64,000 bases of DNA from Rikenella microfusus (GCA_020722565.1 DYKO01000013.1:1-64000); one strand, 5' to 3'. Shown: positions 18,033 to 28,065, numbered from the stretch's first letter. Notes: generated by a model not told the origin, from the sequence alone. Numbers and translations are program-made.

Positions 18033-18809
18033 TCAGGCCAGAGCAATGGCAGTTACTCCAACAGTAAGACAGTAGATTGCAAACCAGTACAGGTTGCCCT
18101 TTCGAACCAGCTTAAGCATAAAGGAGCAGGCTAAAAATCCTGAAATAAAGGCCGAAAGAAATCCTGCAAAAACATATCCCGAAGAAATATTTAAGGTTTT
18201 TCCCTCAACAAAATCAAGAAAGGCTGCACCTATCACGGGTATGATAACCATAAGGAAGGAGAATTGTGCAACTTCGTCCCTATTCTTACCTAAAAGCAGG
18301 CCGGTTGAGATTGTGGCACCTGAACGGCTTAATCCGGGCATAACAGCAACGGTTTGTGCCAGTCCAATAATCAAGGAATCAATGTACCCGATGGGCTTGG
18401 TTTGTTTAATCTTAACTATTCGGGTAAGCGCTAACAGCAATGCAGTAAAAAGTAGCATTATGCCTACTACCATCAGATTACCTGTGAAAAGCGTTTCAAT
18501 TCTATCTTTAAAGAGAATGCCTACTACCCCCACAGGAATAGCCGAAACTATCAGTTTAAGTACAAAGTGGGTTTTGTCATTCAGCTTAAAGCGGAAAACA
18601 CCTACTACCAATTCAACAATTTCCTTACGGAAAACCAAAAGAGTACTAAGCACCGTAGCCAAATGAACAGCAATGCTGAACTCAAGATTATTATCGAGAT
18701 GAACGCCCAGAATTGCCTTGGATAGCTCAATGTGACCACTGCTGCTAACCGGCAGGAATTCGGTAAGTCCTTGAATAATACCAATAATTATGGCCTGAAA
18801 GATGGTCAT
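18033..18809 (-). CDS. uppP: Undecaprenyl-diphosphatase
   Basis: UppP (BacA) dephosphorylates undecaprenyl diphosphate, recycling the lipid carrier for peptidoglycan and surface glycans. It is a polytopic inner-membrane protein of 258 residues. The signature motifs are IQGLTEFLPVSSSGH near the N terminus and the second motif GLSRSGATISTGLL, which carry the catalytic Glu, Ser and Arg residues. It lies 26 bases after DUF3098 and 4 bases before truB in the same operon. Confidence 0.96.
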   Translation of the reverse strand: MTIFQAIIIGIIQGLTEFLPVSSSGHIELSKAILGVHLDNNLEFSIAVHLATVLSTLLVFRKEIVELVVGVFRFKLNDKTHFVLKLIVSAIPVGVVGILFKDRIETLFTGNLMVVGIMLLFTALLLALTRIVKIKQTKPIGYIDSLIIGLAQTVAVMPGLSRSGATISTGLLLGKNRDEVAQFSFLMVIIPVIGAAFLDFVEGKTLNISSGYVFAGFLSAFISGFLACSFMLKLVRKGNLYWFAIYCLTVGVTAIALA

Positions 18810-18835
18810 ATGCTAAACGCGTTTATGTAAATAAA

Positions 18836-19099
18836 TTATTCTTTGCTTTTCTTCATAATGGCGTATCCTACAAAGGCAAAGCCGAAAAGTACCACAATGG
18901 GGGCCAATGTAATACGTCGGAAACTAAAAATGTTGTAGTTGAAAACATTGGGGTAGGAGGAGCCGCCTCCTGCCATTAGAACAAAACCCAGAATAATTAT
19001 ACCAAATCCAATAAGCATAAGCTTATAGTTAGACCAGCTGAGGGGGAATAATCCCTCCTTTGAGTTCTGTTCTTTCTTTGGTGTGTTTTTTGCTGACAT
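18836..19099 (-). CDS. DUF3098 small membrane protein
   Basis: The 87-residue product has a charged N terminus and two transmembrane segments (about residues 27-44 and 62-80). The block between them, GGGSSYPNVFNYNIFSFRR, is the mark of DUF3098. The function is unknown. It sits between ftsX (22 bases away) and uppP (26 bases away), which is its usual place in Bacteroidota, so a role in envelope or division together with FtsX is a reasonable but unproven inference. Confidence 0.88.
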   Translation of the reverse strand: MSAKNTPKKEQNSKEGLFPLSWSNYKLMLIGFGIIILGFVLMAGGGSSYPNVFNYNIFSFRRITLAPIVVLFGFAFVGYAIMKKSKE

Positions 19100-19121
19100 A
19101 TTTTGCAGATTTTAGTTACAA

Positions 19122-20000
19122 CTAATAGTAAAGATCATCATTGCTCAACCTTAAGAATTTGCTAACCGCTAAGAAGGTAGCCATAAAGTTGATAATAATA
19201 CCCACTATGGCTATGGAGATAAATATCAACAAAATGCTAACGGGGTCTAAAATAGAAAGTAAATTAGCCACCTCTTTGTTGATGGCATATATCAGGGCAG
19301 CGAGTAGCGCAATAGCAATGAATGATGCATAAAGTGCATGAAGGATGCTTTTGAGAAGGAATGGTCTTCGTATGAAGCCCCATTCGGCACCAACCAACTT
19401 CATGGTATTAATGATAAACCGCTTGGAGTAAACCGATAGCCGAATGGTGTTGTTAATCAGCACCAACGAAATGAAGAGCATTAAACCAGCAAATATCAGA
19501 ATTACCATTCCAATACGGCTCACATTATCGTTCACAAGATTTATAAGAGAACGCTGATAATCAACCTCCTTTACCTGCGGGAAATTTTTAAGCCATTTTT
19601 CAATTTTGGTTATGCTATCGTTATTAGCAAAATCGGCTTTTAGGCGGACTTCAATGTAGGCGTTAAGGGGATTATAACCTATGTAGGCTATAAAATCCTC
19701 GCCGAGTTCGGCTGCCATAATTCGAGCAGCATCCTGTTGGGTGAAGTATTGAGTGGATTTTATGTAGCCCGAGGCATTGAGTTGCTTTTTTAGGAAAAGA
19801 GCATCGGCATCGGAAACGCCCTCATTAAGGTATATGTTGAAGCCGATATTCTCCTTAACATAATCCGAAAGTTTTTTAGCGCTTATAATCAATATACCCA
19901 AAATACCTAAGGTGAAGAGCACCAGCGAAATACTGATAATTGATGATATGTACGAATTCCTCAATCGTCCTTTGGTTGCCCTGTTTACAGCGTTAGCCAT
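19122..20000 (-). CDS. ftsX: Cell division protein FtsX (permease-like)
   Basis: FtsX pairs with the ATPase FtsE to control peptidoglycan hydrolases during division. The 292 residues contain an N-terminal transmembrane segment (about 18-40), an extracytoplasmic domain with LFLKKQLNASGYIKSTQYF-type sequence, and three C-terminal segments of the FtsX permease core (VILIFAGLMLFISLVLINN; the INTMKLVGAEWGFIRRPF loop). ftsE is not in the window; in Bacteroidota it is often elsewhere. It is 10 bases after the YfhO gene and starts the DUF3098-uppP-truB part of the operon. Confidence 0.93.
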   Translation of the reverse strand: MANAVNRATKGRLRNSYISSIISISLVLFTLGILGILIISAKKLSDYVKENIGFNIYLNEGVSDADALFLKKQLNASGYIKSTQYFTQQDAARIMAAELGEDFIAYIGYNPLNAYIEVRLKADFANNDSITKIEKWLKNFPQVKEVDYQRSLINLVNDNVSRIGMVILIFAGLMLFISLVLINNTIRLSVYSKRFIINTMKLVGAEWGFIRRPFLLKSILHALYASFIAIALLAALIYAINKEVANLLSILDPVSILLIFISIAIVGIIINFMATFLAVSKFLRLSNDDLYY

Positions 20001-20010
20001 AGCCGTTTGG

Positions 20011-22425
20011 TTAAACTATTTTACCTTTCCAAAGGGAATATCCAGCCCAGCCTACAAAAATTAGAATAGTTAAAAGTGAAAAAGCTATATCAATTTTTTT
20101 GCCGGTGTGCCAAAGCGCTGGATCGAACCGAAACTCAATTTCATGGTTTCCTTCGGGAATAATCATGGCGCGAAGGATATAGTTAGCCCTGAAATGCTCG
20201 GCAGGTTTCTTGTCAATATAGGCTTGCCAGCCCTTTGGGTAATATATTTCAGAGAATACGGCAAGTTGTGGCGATTGACTTTGGCTCTGGTACTTTAATC
20301 GGTTAGGCCTGTACTCCAAAAGTTTAATGGTGTTGTTAAAGCCATTTCCGGAGCTAAAACCCTTAAGCATCTTACTAAAGCGCTTATCGACAATGGCTGT
20401 GGTCTTGGGATTGAAGCCATTAAGAGCTTCAATTTCCTGATCGGCATTATCAACCAGTTTAATCGAATCAACAAACCACGAATGCCCAAGGGCATCGGGG
20501 TTTTGTATGGCAATAGGCCCCTGTTTGCCTGGCTGAATAATGTATTTGGTGTTGAGCATATTAAAAACTGCCATATTGCCACGAACCAGATGGTGATCAA
20601 TTAAATCCTGATACCGACGGAGCTTGGCCCCATGGTAACCCCCAATGGATTTATGGAAGTAGGATGTTGACGCATCGTTAAATGAGCTAACGGTAAGGTT
20701 AAATACCCTGAAGTTGGGGTCGGTATCGGTAAGTATCTGCAAGTCGGCGCCGGTGGGGTTGAATGGTGCTTCAACATTACGGGGCTCAACAAAATTCCGA
20801 TTATCCATGTAGCGTTTGTTAACTCCCCACATATCGACGGTAATGAGTAAACCGAGCAGGAGTATAAAAATGGTCGGTTTGATTTTTTTTGCATAGAGGG
20901 CTGCTACTGCAACGGCACCAGCTAAAACAAATAGCAACGAACGGAAGGCATCGTTCCAAAGCATTGCTTGTCGATCCATCCTGATCACCTCAATTATTTC
21001 TTTGGGCCATCCCAGCTGCTCATCAATTGGTGCCCTAAATGTGAAAATCCCTTTGCCTAGTAGTAAAAAGAAGAGGCAAATACTCCCCACTATCCCAACC
21101 GTCCATTTAAATGCTTTCCAAAAATCAGTTTTGGACACTTTGCCCTCAAGTATCTCTTTAATGGCCAAAAAACCAATAAGCGGCATGGTTAGTTCAGCAA
21201 CAATCAGTATCATGGAAACCGTGCGGAACTTATTGTAAAATGGGAAATAATGCATGAATAGGTTAGTGAGAAAGTCAAAGTTTTTACCCCATGCCAACAT
21301 TATGGCAAGAATGGTAGCCCCAAAAAGATACCATTTTTCAGTACCCTTAAGCAGGAACATTCCCAATACAAAAAGAAAAACCACAATGGCTCCTATGTAA
21401 ACCGGCCCGGCAGTAGAGGGCTGAGGTCCCCAGTAGGTAGGCAGTTGATTGGTTATAGTACTAGCTTGGCTGTAGGGAACGCCGTTTTGTCTTAAAAACC
21501 GAAAGGTTTCGGAGTTTTCTCCCAAGTTCATAGAGTTTGACCCTCCCATTAAATTGGGAATCAATATATTAAAAGTTTCTGCAATGCCATAGCTCCATTG
21601 GGTGGCGTAGTCCTTATCGAGTCCCGAGGTTTGATTATTCCTATTAAGGGTAATTTCCGATTTTCCACGGATGCTATCTTTCCCATAGTCATTGGTAAAC
21701 CAAAGGTAGCTGAAATTGGCCCCAAAGGCCAAAATGGTTGCTAATGCCAAAATTCCTGTAGCTTTGGCTAAAAGGATATAAGTTTTATTTTTAATTGATT
21801 GAATAAAATAAAACAAATATATGGCAGCCATTACAAAAGCGCCGTAGTAGGTAATTTGGGGGTGGCTGGCATTGAGATTTAAACCCAGTGATAAGCTAAA
21901 AATTGCTAACCCGGCGATAAATTTGCCCCTAAGTGTCAGAATCATTCCAGCAATTGTAGGAGCGAGGTAGACAATGGAATGAATTTTGGCATTATGACCG
22001 GCACCAATTACAATGAAAAAGTAGGTTGACATACCGTAGGCAATGGAACCTACAATTGAAAGCCAGGGGCTAACACCCATTACTAGTAAAAGGAAGTAAA
22101 AACCAAGCATGGTCAAGAAAATGAAGCTGGCCGGTCGGCCTACAATATTGAGAAAGTTATCTACTTTTTTAAGTAGATTGCCGGAGAAATTAGCACTAAT
22201 GAGATACGCCGGCATACCGCCAAACATGCTGTTAGTCCATAACGATTCTTCTCCTGTTTTAGCCTTGTAATCGAGTATTTCCTTGGCAGAACCCTTCCAC
22301 ATGGCAATATCGTGCTGTGCCAGTTGTTTTCCCTGGAGCTGGGGATAGAAGTAAGCCAGGGGAATGGCCAAAAAAAGAACAATGGCTACAAAATGGGGGA
22401 GGACTTTTTGAAAGTTTAACTTCAT
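20011..22425 (-). CDS. YfhO family membrane protein
   Basis: The 804-residue protein has about a dozen membrane segments and a C-terminal extracytoplasmic domain ending with one more membrane segment. The early block YFYPQLQGKQLAQHDIAMWKG and the loop ESLWTNSMFGGMPAYLIS are typical of YfhO proteins, which belong to the GT-C glycosyltransferase-like superfamily. In firmicutes YfhO decorates lipoteichoic acid; in Bacteroidota its role is unknown. It sits 17 bases after glyS and 10 before ftsX, so it shares their transcript. Confidence 0.88.
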   Translation of the reverse strand: MKLNFQKVLPHFVAIVLFLAIPLAYFYPQLQGKQLAQHDIAMWKGSAKEILDYKAKTGEESLWTNSMFGGMPAYLISANFSGNLLKKVDNFLNIVGRPASFIFLTMLGFYFLLLVMGVSPWLSIVGSIAYGMSTYFFIVIGAGHNAKIHSIVYLAPTIAGMILTLRGKFIAGLAIFSLSLGLNLNASHPQITYYGAFVMAAIYLFYFIQSIKNKTYILLAKATGILALATILAFGANFSYLWFTNDYGKDSIRGKSEITLNRNNQTSGLDKDYATQWSYGIAETFNILIPNLMGGSNSMNLGENSETFRFLRQNGVPYSQASTITNQLPTYWGPQPSTAGPVYIGAIVVFLFVLGMFLLKGTEKWYLFGATILAIMLAWGKNFDFLTNLFMHYFPFYNKFRTVSMILIVAELTMPLIGFLAIKEILEGKVSKTDFWKAFKWTVGIVGSICLFFLLLGKGIFTFRAPIDEQLGWPKEIIEVIRMDRQAMLWNDAFRSLLFVLAGAVAVAALYAKKIKPTIFILLLGLLITVDMWGVNKRYMDNRNFVEPRNVEAPFNPTGADLQILTDTDPNFRVFNLTVSSFNDASTSYFHKSIGGYHGAKLRRYQDLIDHHLVRGNMAVFNMLNTKYIIQPGKQGPIAIQNPDALGHSWFVDSIKLVDNADQEIEALNGFNPKTTAIVDKRFSKMLKGFSSGNGFNNTIKLLEYRPNRLKYQSQSQSPQLAVFSEIYYPKGWQAYIDKKPAEHFRANYILRAMIIPEGNHEIEFRFDPALWHTGKKIDIAFSLLTILIFVGWAGYSLWKGKIV

Positions 22426-22442
22426 ACCGGTATGTTTTGATG

Positions 22443-23993
22443 TTAAATTTGACGTAACAGGTTGGAAAGCGAAACCTTTTCGTTCATGATTTCGCGCAGG
22501 CGCGATGCAGGTACGCGTTCCTGCTTCATGGTATCGCGGTATCTTATGGTAACAGTTTCGTCTTCCAGTGTTTGATGATCAACAGTAATACAGAATGGTG
22601 TGCCAATGGCATCGTGACGGCGGTAGCGTTTACCGATGGTATCTTTTTCCTCGTACTGGCAGTTAAAGTCAAATTTTAAATCATCCATTATTTTACGGGC
22701 CATCTCGGGTAAGCCATCCTTTTTAACTAGTGGAAATACAGCAAGTTTAACCGGAGCCAGAGCAGGAGGAATGCGCAGAACTACACGTTCGTCGCTGGTG
22801 CCATCCTCTTTGGCAACCTTCTCCTCGGCATAGGCTGCCGAGAGCACCAGCAGGAAGGTTCTATCGAGACCAATCGAAGTTTCAATTACGTAGGGTGTGT
22901 AGCTTTGGTTGAGGTCGGGGTCAAAGTACTGCAACTTTTTGCCTGAGTGCTTCTGGTGGTTAGCTAAATCAAAATCGGTGCGGGAATGGATCCCCTCAAC
23001 CTCCTTGAATCCAAAGGGGAATTCAAATTCAATATCGGATGCAGCATTGGCGTAGTGGGCCAATTTCTCGTGCTTGTGGAAACGGTATTTGCTATCGCCA
23101 AAGCCCATTGCTCGATGCCAGCGCATGCGCTTTTCCATCCAGTACTCGTACCAGGTCATTTCCTCGCCCGGACGAACAAAGAACTGCATTTCCATTTGTT
23201 CAAACTCGCGCATGCGGAATATGAATTGCCGGGCAACAATCTCGTTACGGAATGCTTTGCCCACTTGGGCAATACCAAATGGTATCTTCATTCGTCCGGT
23301 TTTTTGAACATTGATGTAGTTTACAAAGATACCCTGAGCAGTTTCGGGACGGAGGTAAATGGTATTGGCATCATCGCTGACCGAGCCCAACTTGGTTTCA
23401 AACATCAAATTGAACTGTCGAACTTCCGTCCAGTTTCGGGTACCGGAAATGGGGCAAACTATTTCGCAATCCTCGATTATTTTTTTGATTTCCGCCAGGT
23501 TGTTCTGTTCCAGTGCCTCAACCATGCGATGGTTAACGCTATCGATTTTTTGTGATACTTCCTGAACTCTTGGGTTTGTTGTTCTAAACAAATTTTCGTC
23601 AAACGATTCGCCGAAGCGTTTTCGGGCCTTTTCAACCTCTTTATCAATTTTCTCGCGTTGCTTATCCATCCATTCCTCAATGAGAACATCGGCACGGTAG
23701 CGCTTTTTGCTATCCTTGTTATCGATTAGCGGGTCGTTAAAGGCACCCACATGCCCCGATGCCACCCAGGTTTGGGGATGCATAAAAATGGCGGCATCAA
23801 TACCCACAATATTTTCGTTTAACTTGGTCATGGCTTCCCACCAGTAACGGCGGATGTTGTTTTTTAACTCAACTCCGTTCTGTCCATAGTCGTAAACGGC
23901 ACTTAATCCATCATAAATCTCGCTCGATGGAAAAACAAATCCATATTCCTTTGAGTGTGCTATAAGCTTCTTGAAAAGTTCTTCCTGTGTCAT
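22443..23993 (-). CDS. glyS: Glycine--tRNA ligase (class II, homodimeric type)
   Basis: The enzyme charges tRNA-Gly with glycine and is of the single-chain alpha2 type, not the two-subunit bacterial type. In 516 residues it shows the N-terminal FPSSEIYDGLSAVYDYGQNG block, motif 2 (AQVGKAFRNEI with MREFEQMEMQFFV), motif 3 (TSIGLDRTFLLVL) and a C-terminal anticodon-binding domain (LAPVKLAVFPLVKKDG). It is the first gene of the minus-strand run that continues with yfhO and ftsX. Confidence 0.96.
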   Translation of the reverse strand: MTQEELFKKLIAHSKEYGFVFPSSEIYDGLSAVYDYGQNGVELKNNIRRYWWEAMTKLNENIVGIDAAIFMHPQTWVASGHVGAFNDPLIDNKDSKKRYRADVLIEEWMDKQREKIDKEVEKARKRFGESFDENLFRTTNPRVQEVSQKIDSVNHRMVEALEQNNLAEIKKIIEDCEIVCPISGTRNWTEVRQFNLMFETKLGSVSDDANTIYLRPETAQGIFVNYINVQKTGRMKIPFGIAQVGKAFRNEIVARQFIFRMREFEQMEMQFFVRPGEEMTWYEYWMEKRMRWHRAMGFGDSKYRFHKHEKLAHYANAASDIEFEFPFGFKEVEGIHSRTDFDLANHQKHSGKKLQYFDPDLNQSYTPYVIETSIGLDRTFLLVLSAAYAEEKVAKEDGTSDERVVLRIPPALAPVKLAVFPLVKKDGLPEMARKIMDDLKFDFNCQYEEKDTIGKRYRRHDAIGTPFCITVDHQTLEDETVTIRYRDTMKQERVPASRLREIMNEKVSLSNLLRQI

Positions 23994-24124
23994 AAAAAGA
24001 GTAAATAAAAATCAGCAACTCACAAAAATAGCTTAATTTATCAACATTGAAAAAAACTGTTGCTGTATTAAAATTGATCTTAAATCATCATTTTATTATA
24101 TTGCGTAATTGAAACATTAAAATT

Positions 24125-26746
24125 ATGCTGCTTTTATTTGTAAGATTCTTTCTTTATCCTTCTTTACTTTTAGGAGGAATATTTACAACCTACAAGGGAA
24201 GCATTCTGTCTCACCTAACCATAAATCCCACTGGTGGTAATGTGGCTTTAGATGATAAAAAAAATCAACAGGTACCTGATCACAGAATTAAGGCGGCGCT
24301 GCTTTTAAATATTGCAGAAAATATTCAATGGCCAAACGAACAAGGGATAAACCAGTTTGCCATCCTGCTTATTGATACCGATACCTTGTTATATGGAGAG
24401 TTAAAAAAAATTGAATCAAATTACCTATTAAAAGGTAAAACCATTAGGGTTGCCCATTCGGTTCAACTTCCAAAAGACCCTGCCCAATATGCTATTATTT
24501 TTTTAGGCGAAAAGGAGAATACATTTTTAAACACCATTTACCAGCAGGTTTCCCATAAGGGCGTACTGCTTTTTACCGATCAGGGGGCAGAACGGCTTTT
24601 AACCATGGTGAATATAGTTTACAACCCTCAAAAGAAAACAGTTTCGTTTGAACTTAACCGTGCTACTCTTGAGGATAACGGTTTTAACTTTAATCCTAAA
24701 TTGGTTGCCTTTGGCGGCAACTTTATAGATATAAGGGAGCTATACCTCAAAACCTATCAGCAACTTAAGGATGGAAAACAAAAGTTGCAGGATTTGCAAC
24801 TGGAGTTAGAAAATTATAAGCACGAAAAAAAGAGGTATGAAGAGGATATTAGGTTTCTTAATGAAAAACTTAAAAATATTGCCCTAGAATTGGGTGCTTC
24901 GCTAAGGGAGTATGATAGCCTAAGTAAAAATTTTGTTATTAAGGATAGCGCATTGCAAGCAACAATAAAACAGCTTAACAAAAAAAATGATGAACGTAAA
25001 ACCCTACAGGTTTTAATAAATAAACAATTAGACTCAATTGCAGAAACACAATTCCAACTCAATTACCTGTCGGATTTGGTTAATGAGAAACAGAAAGAAT
25101 TGGACTTCAGAAAGAAAGAAATTAATGAGCAGGGAAATCTGATTTCAGAGAAAGAGTCCATTATACTTATGCAGCAGAAGCGATTCTACCTAATGATGGC
25201 GTTGCTTTTGGGAATAACTTTAAGCCTTTTGTTTGCCTTTTGGGCCTATAGGATTAAAAGAAGGCTAAACATTGAGTTGGGACAAAAGGTACAGCAGCGA
25301 ACTCTTGAACTTTCAATGAGCCGTAGCCATTACCAGAGGCTTTTTGACAATTCCCCTATAGCCATGCTGGAGCTTGATTTGTCACAACTATTAAAATTTG
25401 TAAGTGAAATTGCAATTACTAATGAAACTAATAAAAATGAAAGTATTGATATTTCAATTGACAAGATAAAAGAGGGGTTGCAATACATAGGGGTAACAAA
25501 TATAAATGTAGCAGGCCTGAAGCTATTTGGATTTAAGGATGTTGAGGATGCCCGGGCCAACTATTTTAAAACTTACACCGTTGAGTCGCTCGAAATGTTT
25601 AAAGGTGTTTACATGGCTTTAATTGAGAAGCAAACATCGAATGAGTATGAAAGTATAAGGGGAACCATTGATGGCAGAAAATTATATGTTATACTCAAAT
25701 GGCTGGTGCTACCCGGTTATGCAAATGATTTCACAAAGGTTCTTTTATCGGTTACTGATATTACCAAAATTAAGGAATATGAACAGGAACTTACAAGACA
25801 TAGAAATCACCTGGAAGAACTGGTTGAAGAACGCGCTCTTGAAATACTAAGGCTAAACGATGAGCTCAAAACATCTAATGAGGAGCTCAAAGCAAAAACA
25901 GATGCACTTGAGCAAACCATTCAAATGCTTGAAGATGCCCAAAATCAATTGATACAACAGGAAAAGATGGCCTCACTGGGTATGTTAACTGCGGGAATAG
26001 CTCATGAAATTAACAACCCAATAAATTACATTAGCGGGAGCCAACAAGCTCTTAGCAGCTTACTTGATGAGGTATGGAAGCTACTTAATGAATACCGAAA
26101 CATTGCCTTTTCCGATGATTCGAAAAATAGGGCAACTGCATTTGAATTGGAAAAAGGAAATGCCGCTGAAGAAATTTTTTATTCCATTAAACTTTTGCTT
26201 TCGAGCATTGATACTGGAATTGAAAGAACCTCCCAAATAATTAAAAGCCTAAGGGCTTTTTCTCGTAACGATAAGCTATCAGAGGTTAATGTTTATGTAC
26301 CTGATGCATTAAATGATGTGCTTAACATACTAAGAGCTAACTATGCAGGCCGAATACAAATAGTTCAGCAGCACGATGAGCACCAGCCACAAATTCGATG
26401 TATTTCAAACAGTATTCACCAGATACTGATGAACTTGATTTCCAATGCTATTGATGCTATTGAGGGAGAGGGATTAATAACCATTAGCACAATTTACCAT
26501 TCCATAACCCGTGAGTTGGAAATTAGGATAAAGGATACGGGCGTGGGTATATCGCCAGATATTCAAAGTAGAATTTTCGACCCATTTTTTACTACTAAAG
26601 AGGTAGGAAAGGGAACCGGATTGGGACTTTACATAACCTATAACTATATTAAGGCTAATAATGGGAATATTGAGGTGAATTCTACTCCGGGAGAGGGAAG
26701 CGATTTTATTGTTTGGTTACCCGTTAGCAATGACAACAATTACTAA
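24125..26746 (+). CDS. Sensor histidine kinase with YfiR (DUF4154) domain
   Basis: The 873-residue protein joins an exported YfiR-like domain (about residues 50-200: IKAALLLNIAENIQWP, GKTIRVAHSV, KGVLLFTDQG) to a coiled coil (205-350), a transmembrane segment (355-377), a PAS domain and a histidine kinase. The phosphoacceptor is His627 in AGIAHEINNPINY; the ATPase has LMNLISNAIDAI, KDTGVGISPDI and GKGTGLGLYITYNYI. YfiR alone is a periplasmic protein that controls a diguanylate cyclase in Pseudomonas; here it is the sensor of a kinase. The kinase is of the HisKA_2-like NtrB group without receiver. No partner regulator is adjacent. Confidence 0.9.
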   Translation: MLLLFVRFFLYPSLLLGGIFTTYKGSILSHLTINPTGGNVALDDKKNQQVPDHRIKAALLLNIAENIQWPNEQGINQFAILLIDTDTLLYGELKKIESNYLLKGKTIRVAHSVQLPKDPAQYAIIFLGEKENTFLNTIYQQVSHKGVLLFTDQGAERLLTMVNIVYNPQKKTVSFELNRATLEDNGFNFNPKLVAFGGNFIDIRELYLKTYQQLKDGKQKLQDLQLELENYKHEKKRYEEDIRFLNEKLKNIALELGASLREYDSLSKNFVIKDSALQATIKQLNKKNDERKTLQVLINKQLDSIAETQFQLNYLSDLVNEKQKELDFRKKEINEQGNLISEKESIILMQQKRFYLMMALLLGITLSLLFAFWAYRIKRRLNIELGQKVQQRTLELSMSRSHYQRLFDNSPIAMLELDLSQLLKFVSEIAITNETNKNESIDISIDKIKEGLQYIGVTNINVAGLKLFGFKDVEDARANYFKTYTVESLEMFKGVYMALIEKQTSNEYESIRGTIDGRKLYVILKWLVLPGYANDFTKVLLSVTDITKIKEYEQELTRHRNHLEELVEERALEILRLNDELKTSNEELKAKTDALEQTIQMLEDAQNQLIQQEKMASLGMLTAGIAHEINNPINYISGSQQALSSLLDEVWKLLNEYRNIAFSDDSKNRATAFELEKGNAAEEIFYSIKLLLSSIDTGIERTSQIIKSLRAFSRNDKLSEVNVYVPDALNDVLNILRANYAGRIQIVQQHDEHQPQIRCISNSIHQILMNLISNAIDAIEGEGLITISTIYHSITRELEIRIKDTGVGISPDIQSRIFDPFFTTKEVGKGTGLGLYITYNYIKANNGNIEVNSTPGEGSDFIVWLPVSNDNNY

Positions 26747-27393
26747 CATAATCATCCACAAATAATTATAAAATTAAATAAAAAGCACATTGAAAAACTG
26801 ATAAGGGTTAAAATTACATCCGCTTACTCAAAACACTTGTAATTGTGCTTAAATAATGATGTCAGCTTCATTAGAGGAGTAACCTATCAGTAAAAAAATT
26901 TTTTATGCTACATTTTATTCCCATGCTTCTATAGCTCTCATTTGAAATACTACTAAAAACTTTTTTATAACCAAATATTCGTTATCGAGTCATTTAATCG
27001 CTTCATTATTTCATGTTGAGGAGGTATGATGCACATAGAATCATAAGTTATATCGTTATTAAATTGCCTTTCTTGCTTTTCATATGAATTTTACCAATCC
27101 AACCCGCAGGTAAACGGTATATTGGCATCCAATTTCCCCTTGCAAAATACTATTTCGTTTTTTTAAAAGATATATGGGCATAGTTCAGCCCATTAAACAT
27201 CAGTCCTTTACCTTAGGGCACCCCAACGCTCGACGATATAATTTGTATGGGTTAAAATTATTTTTTATCCATTTCGATAAACGTTAAAAAACCATCAATT
27301 AATTTCTATAATTAAATACATTATTATAGGTATGCCGATTTTTTGTAGGCCTTAATACACTAGTTAATAATTACAAATTTATGCGTGCTAATA
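26747..27393. other. Gene-poor gap before the DsrE gene
   Basis: About 650 A/T-rich bases without a coding frame on either strand. I see no tRNA-like cloverleaf or strong terminator after the kinase gene. A GC-richer block at about 27175-27235 has no recognised feature. Confidence 0.5.
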
Positions 27394-27413
27394 TTTGTGA
27401 CCAACATCACAAA
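27394..27413. promoter_or_regulatory. CRP/FNR-type operator upstream of the DsrE gene
   Basis: TTTGTGA-CCAACA-TCACAAA is a perfect 7-bp inverted repeat with a six-base spacer. TGTGA-N6-TCACA is the general half-site and spacing of the CRP/FNR family, including HcpR-type nitrosative or redox regulators. It ends 106 bases before the ATG of the DsrE-like gene, a distance compatible with activation. The regulator itself is not in the window. Confidence 0.65.
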
Positions 27414-27519
27414 AGCGAATGCATTTTGTCATCCACAAATTTAAAAATAGGCATACATATTAGTCAATATTTGGTATTGTTATAAAATAAACAATCATAA
27501 TAAATTAAAATTTACAAAA

Positions 27520-28065
27520 ATGGATATGGACATTCAGAATGAGCTGGAGCAGTTGAAAAAACGGATAGCTGACTTGGAAATGAATCGTCAGGATCAACTA
27601 TCGATTGCAATAGTATCAGGAGATTTGGATAAAATTTTGGCCACTATGATAATTTCTTTGGCTGCTGTAGCCAGCGACACCAAGGTTAAGCTGTTTTTTT
27701 CGTTTTGGGCCCTCTCGGCTCTGCGCGATCCCAATAGGAAGGGAAAGGGAAAAAACTTCATTCCCAAAATGTTTGACCTAATGCTTCCTAAAGGAAGGGG
27801 AAAACTTAAACTTTCGAAGATGAACATGATGGGCATAGGTCCATTTATGATTAAAATGCTAATGCGCAAGCAAAACGTGATGTCGCTTGATGAGATGTTC
27901 AAACAAGCAGCTGAACTGGGAATAGAAATTGTGGTTTGCGAGATGTCGATGAACTTGATGGGAATCAAAAAGGAAGAGATTATTGATTATCCCCACCTAA
28001 CCTATGCCGGAGCAGCAACCTTTGTTGCTGATGCAAGCCAGAGCAGCATTCAACTTTTTATTTAG
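27520..28065 (+). CDS. DsrE/DsrF-like (DsrE2) family protein
   Basis: The 181-residue product begins with a short coiled coil (MDIQNELEQLKKRIADLE), then the DsrE-like fold: IAIVSGDLDKILATMIISL, LFFSFWALSALRD, an internal basic loop, and a C-terminal part with a conserved Cys in IVVCEMSMNLMGI, the position of the sulfur-relay Cys in relatives. It ends in the motif YAGAATFVADA. DsrE2-type proteins bind or hand over sulfane sulfur, or act as peroxiredoxin-like partners; the exact role is unknown. It is monocistronic, with a CRP/FNR-like palindrome 106 bases upstream, which fits redox control. Confidence 0.85.
   Translation: MDMDIQNELEQLKKRIADLEMNRQDQLSIAIVSGDLDKILATMIISLAAVASDTKVKLFFSFWALSALRDPNRKGKGKNFIPKMFDLMLPKGRGKLKLSKMNMMGIGPFMIKMLMRKQNVMSLDEMFKQAAELGIEIVVCEMSMNLMGIKKEEIIDYPHLTYAGAATFVADASQSSIQLFI

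Noticed and set aside
18094-18666. 190-codon plus-strand frame antisense to uppP
   Set aside because: Lies wholly opposite a clear gene and has no protein family pattern; a frame shadow.
22986-23555. 189-codon plus-strand frame antisense to glyS
   Set aside because: Opposite a well-conserved synthetase; composition follows the complement of that gene.
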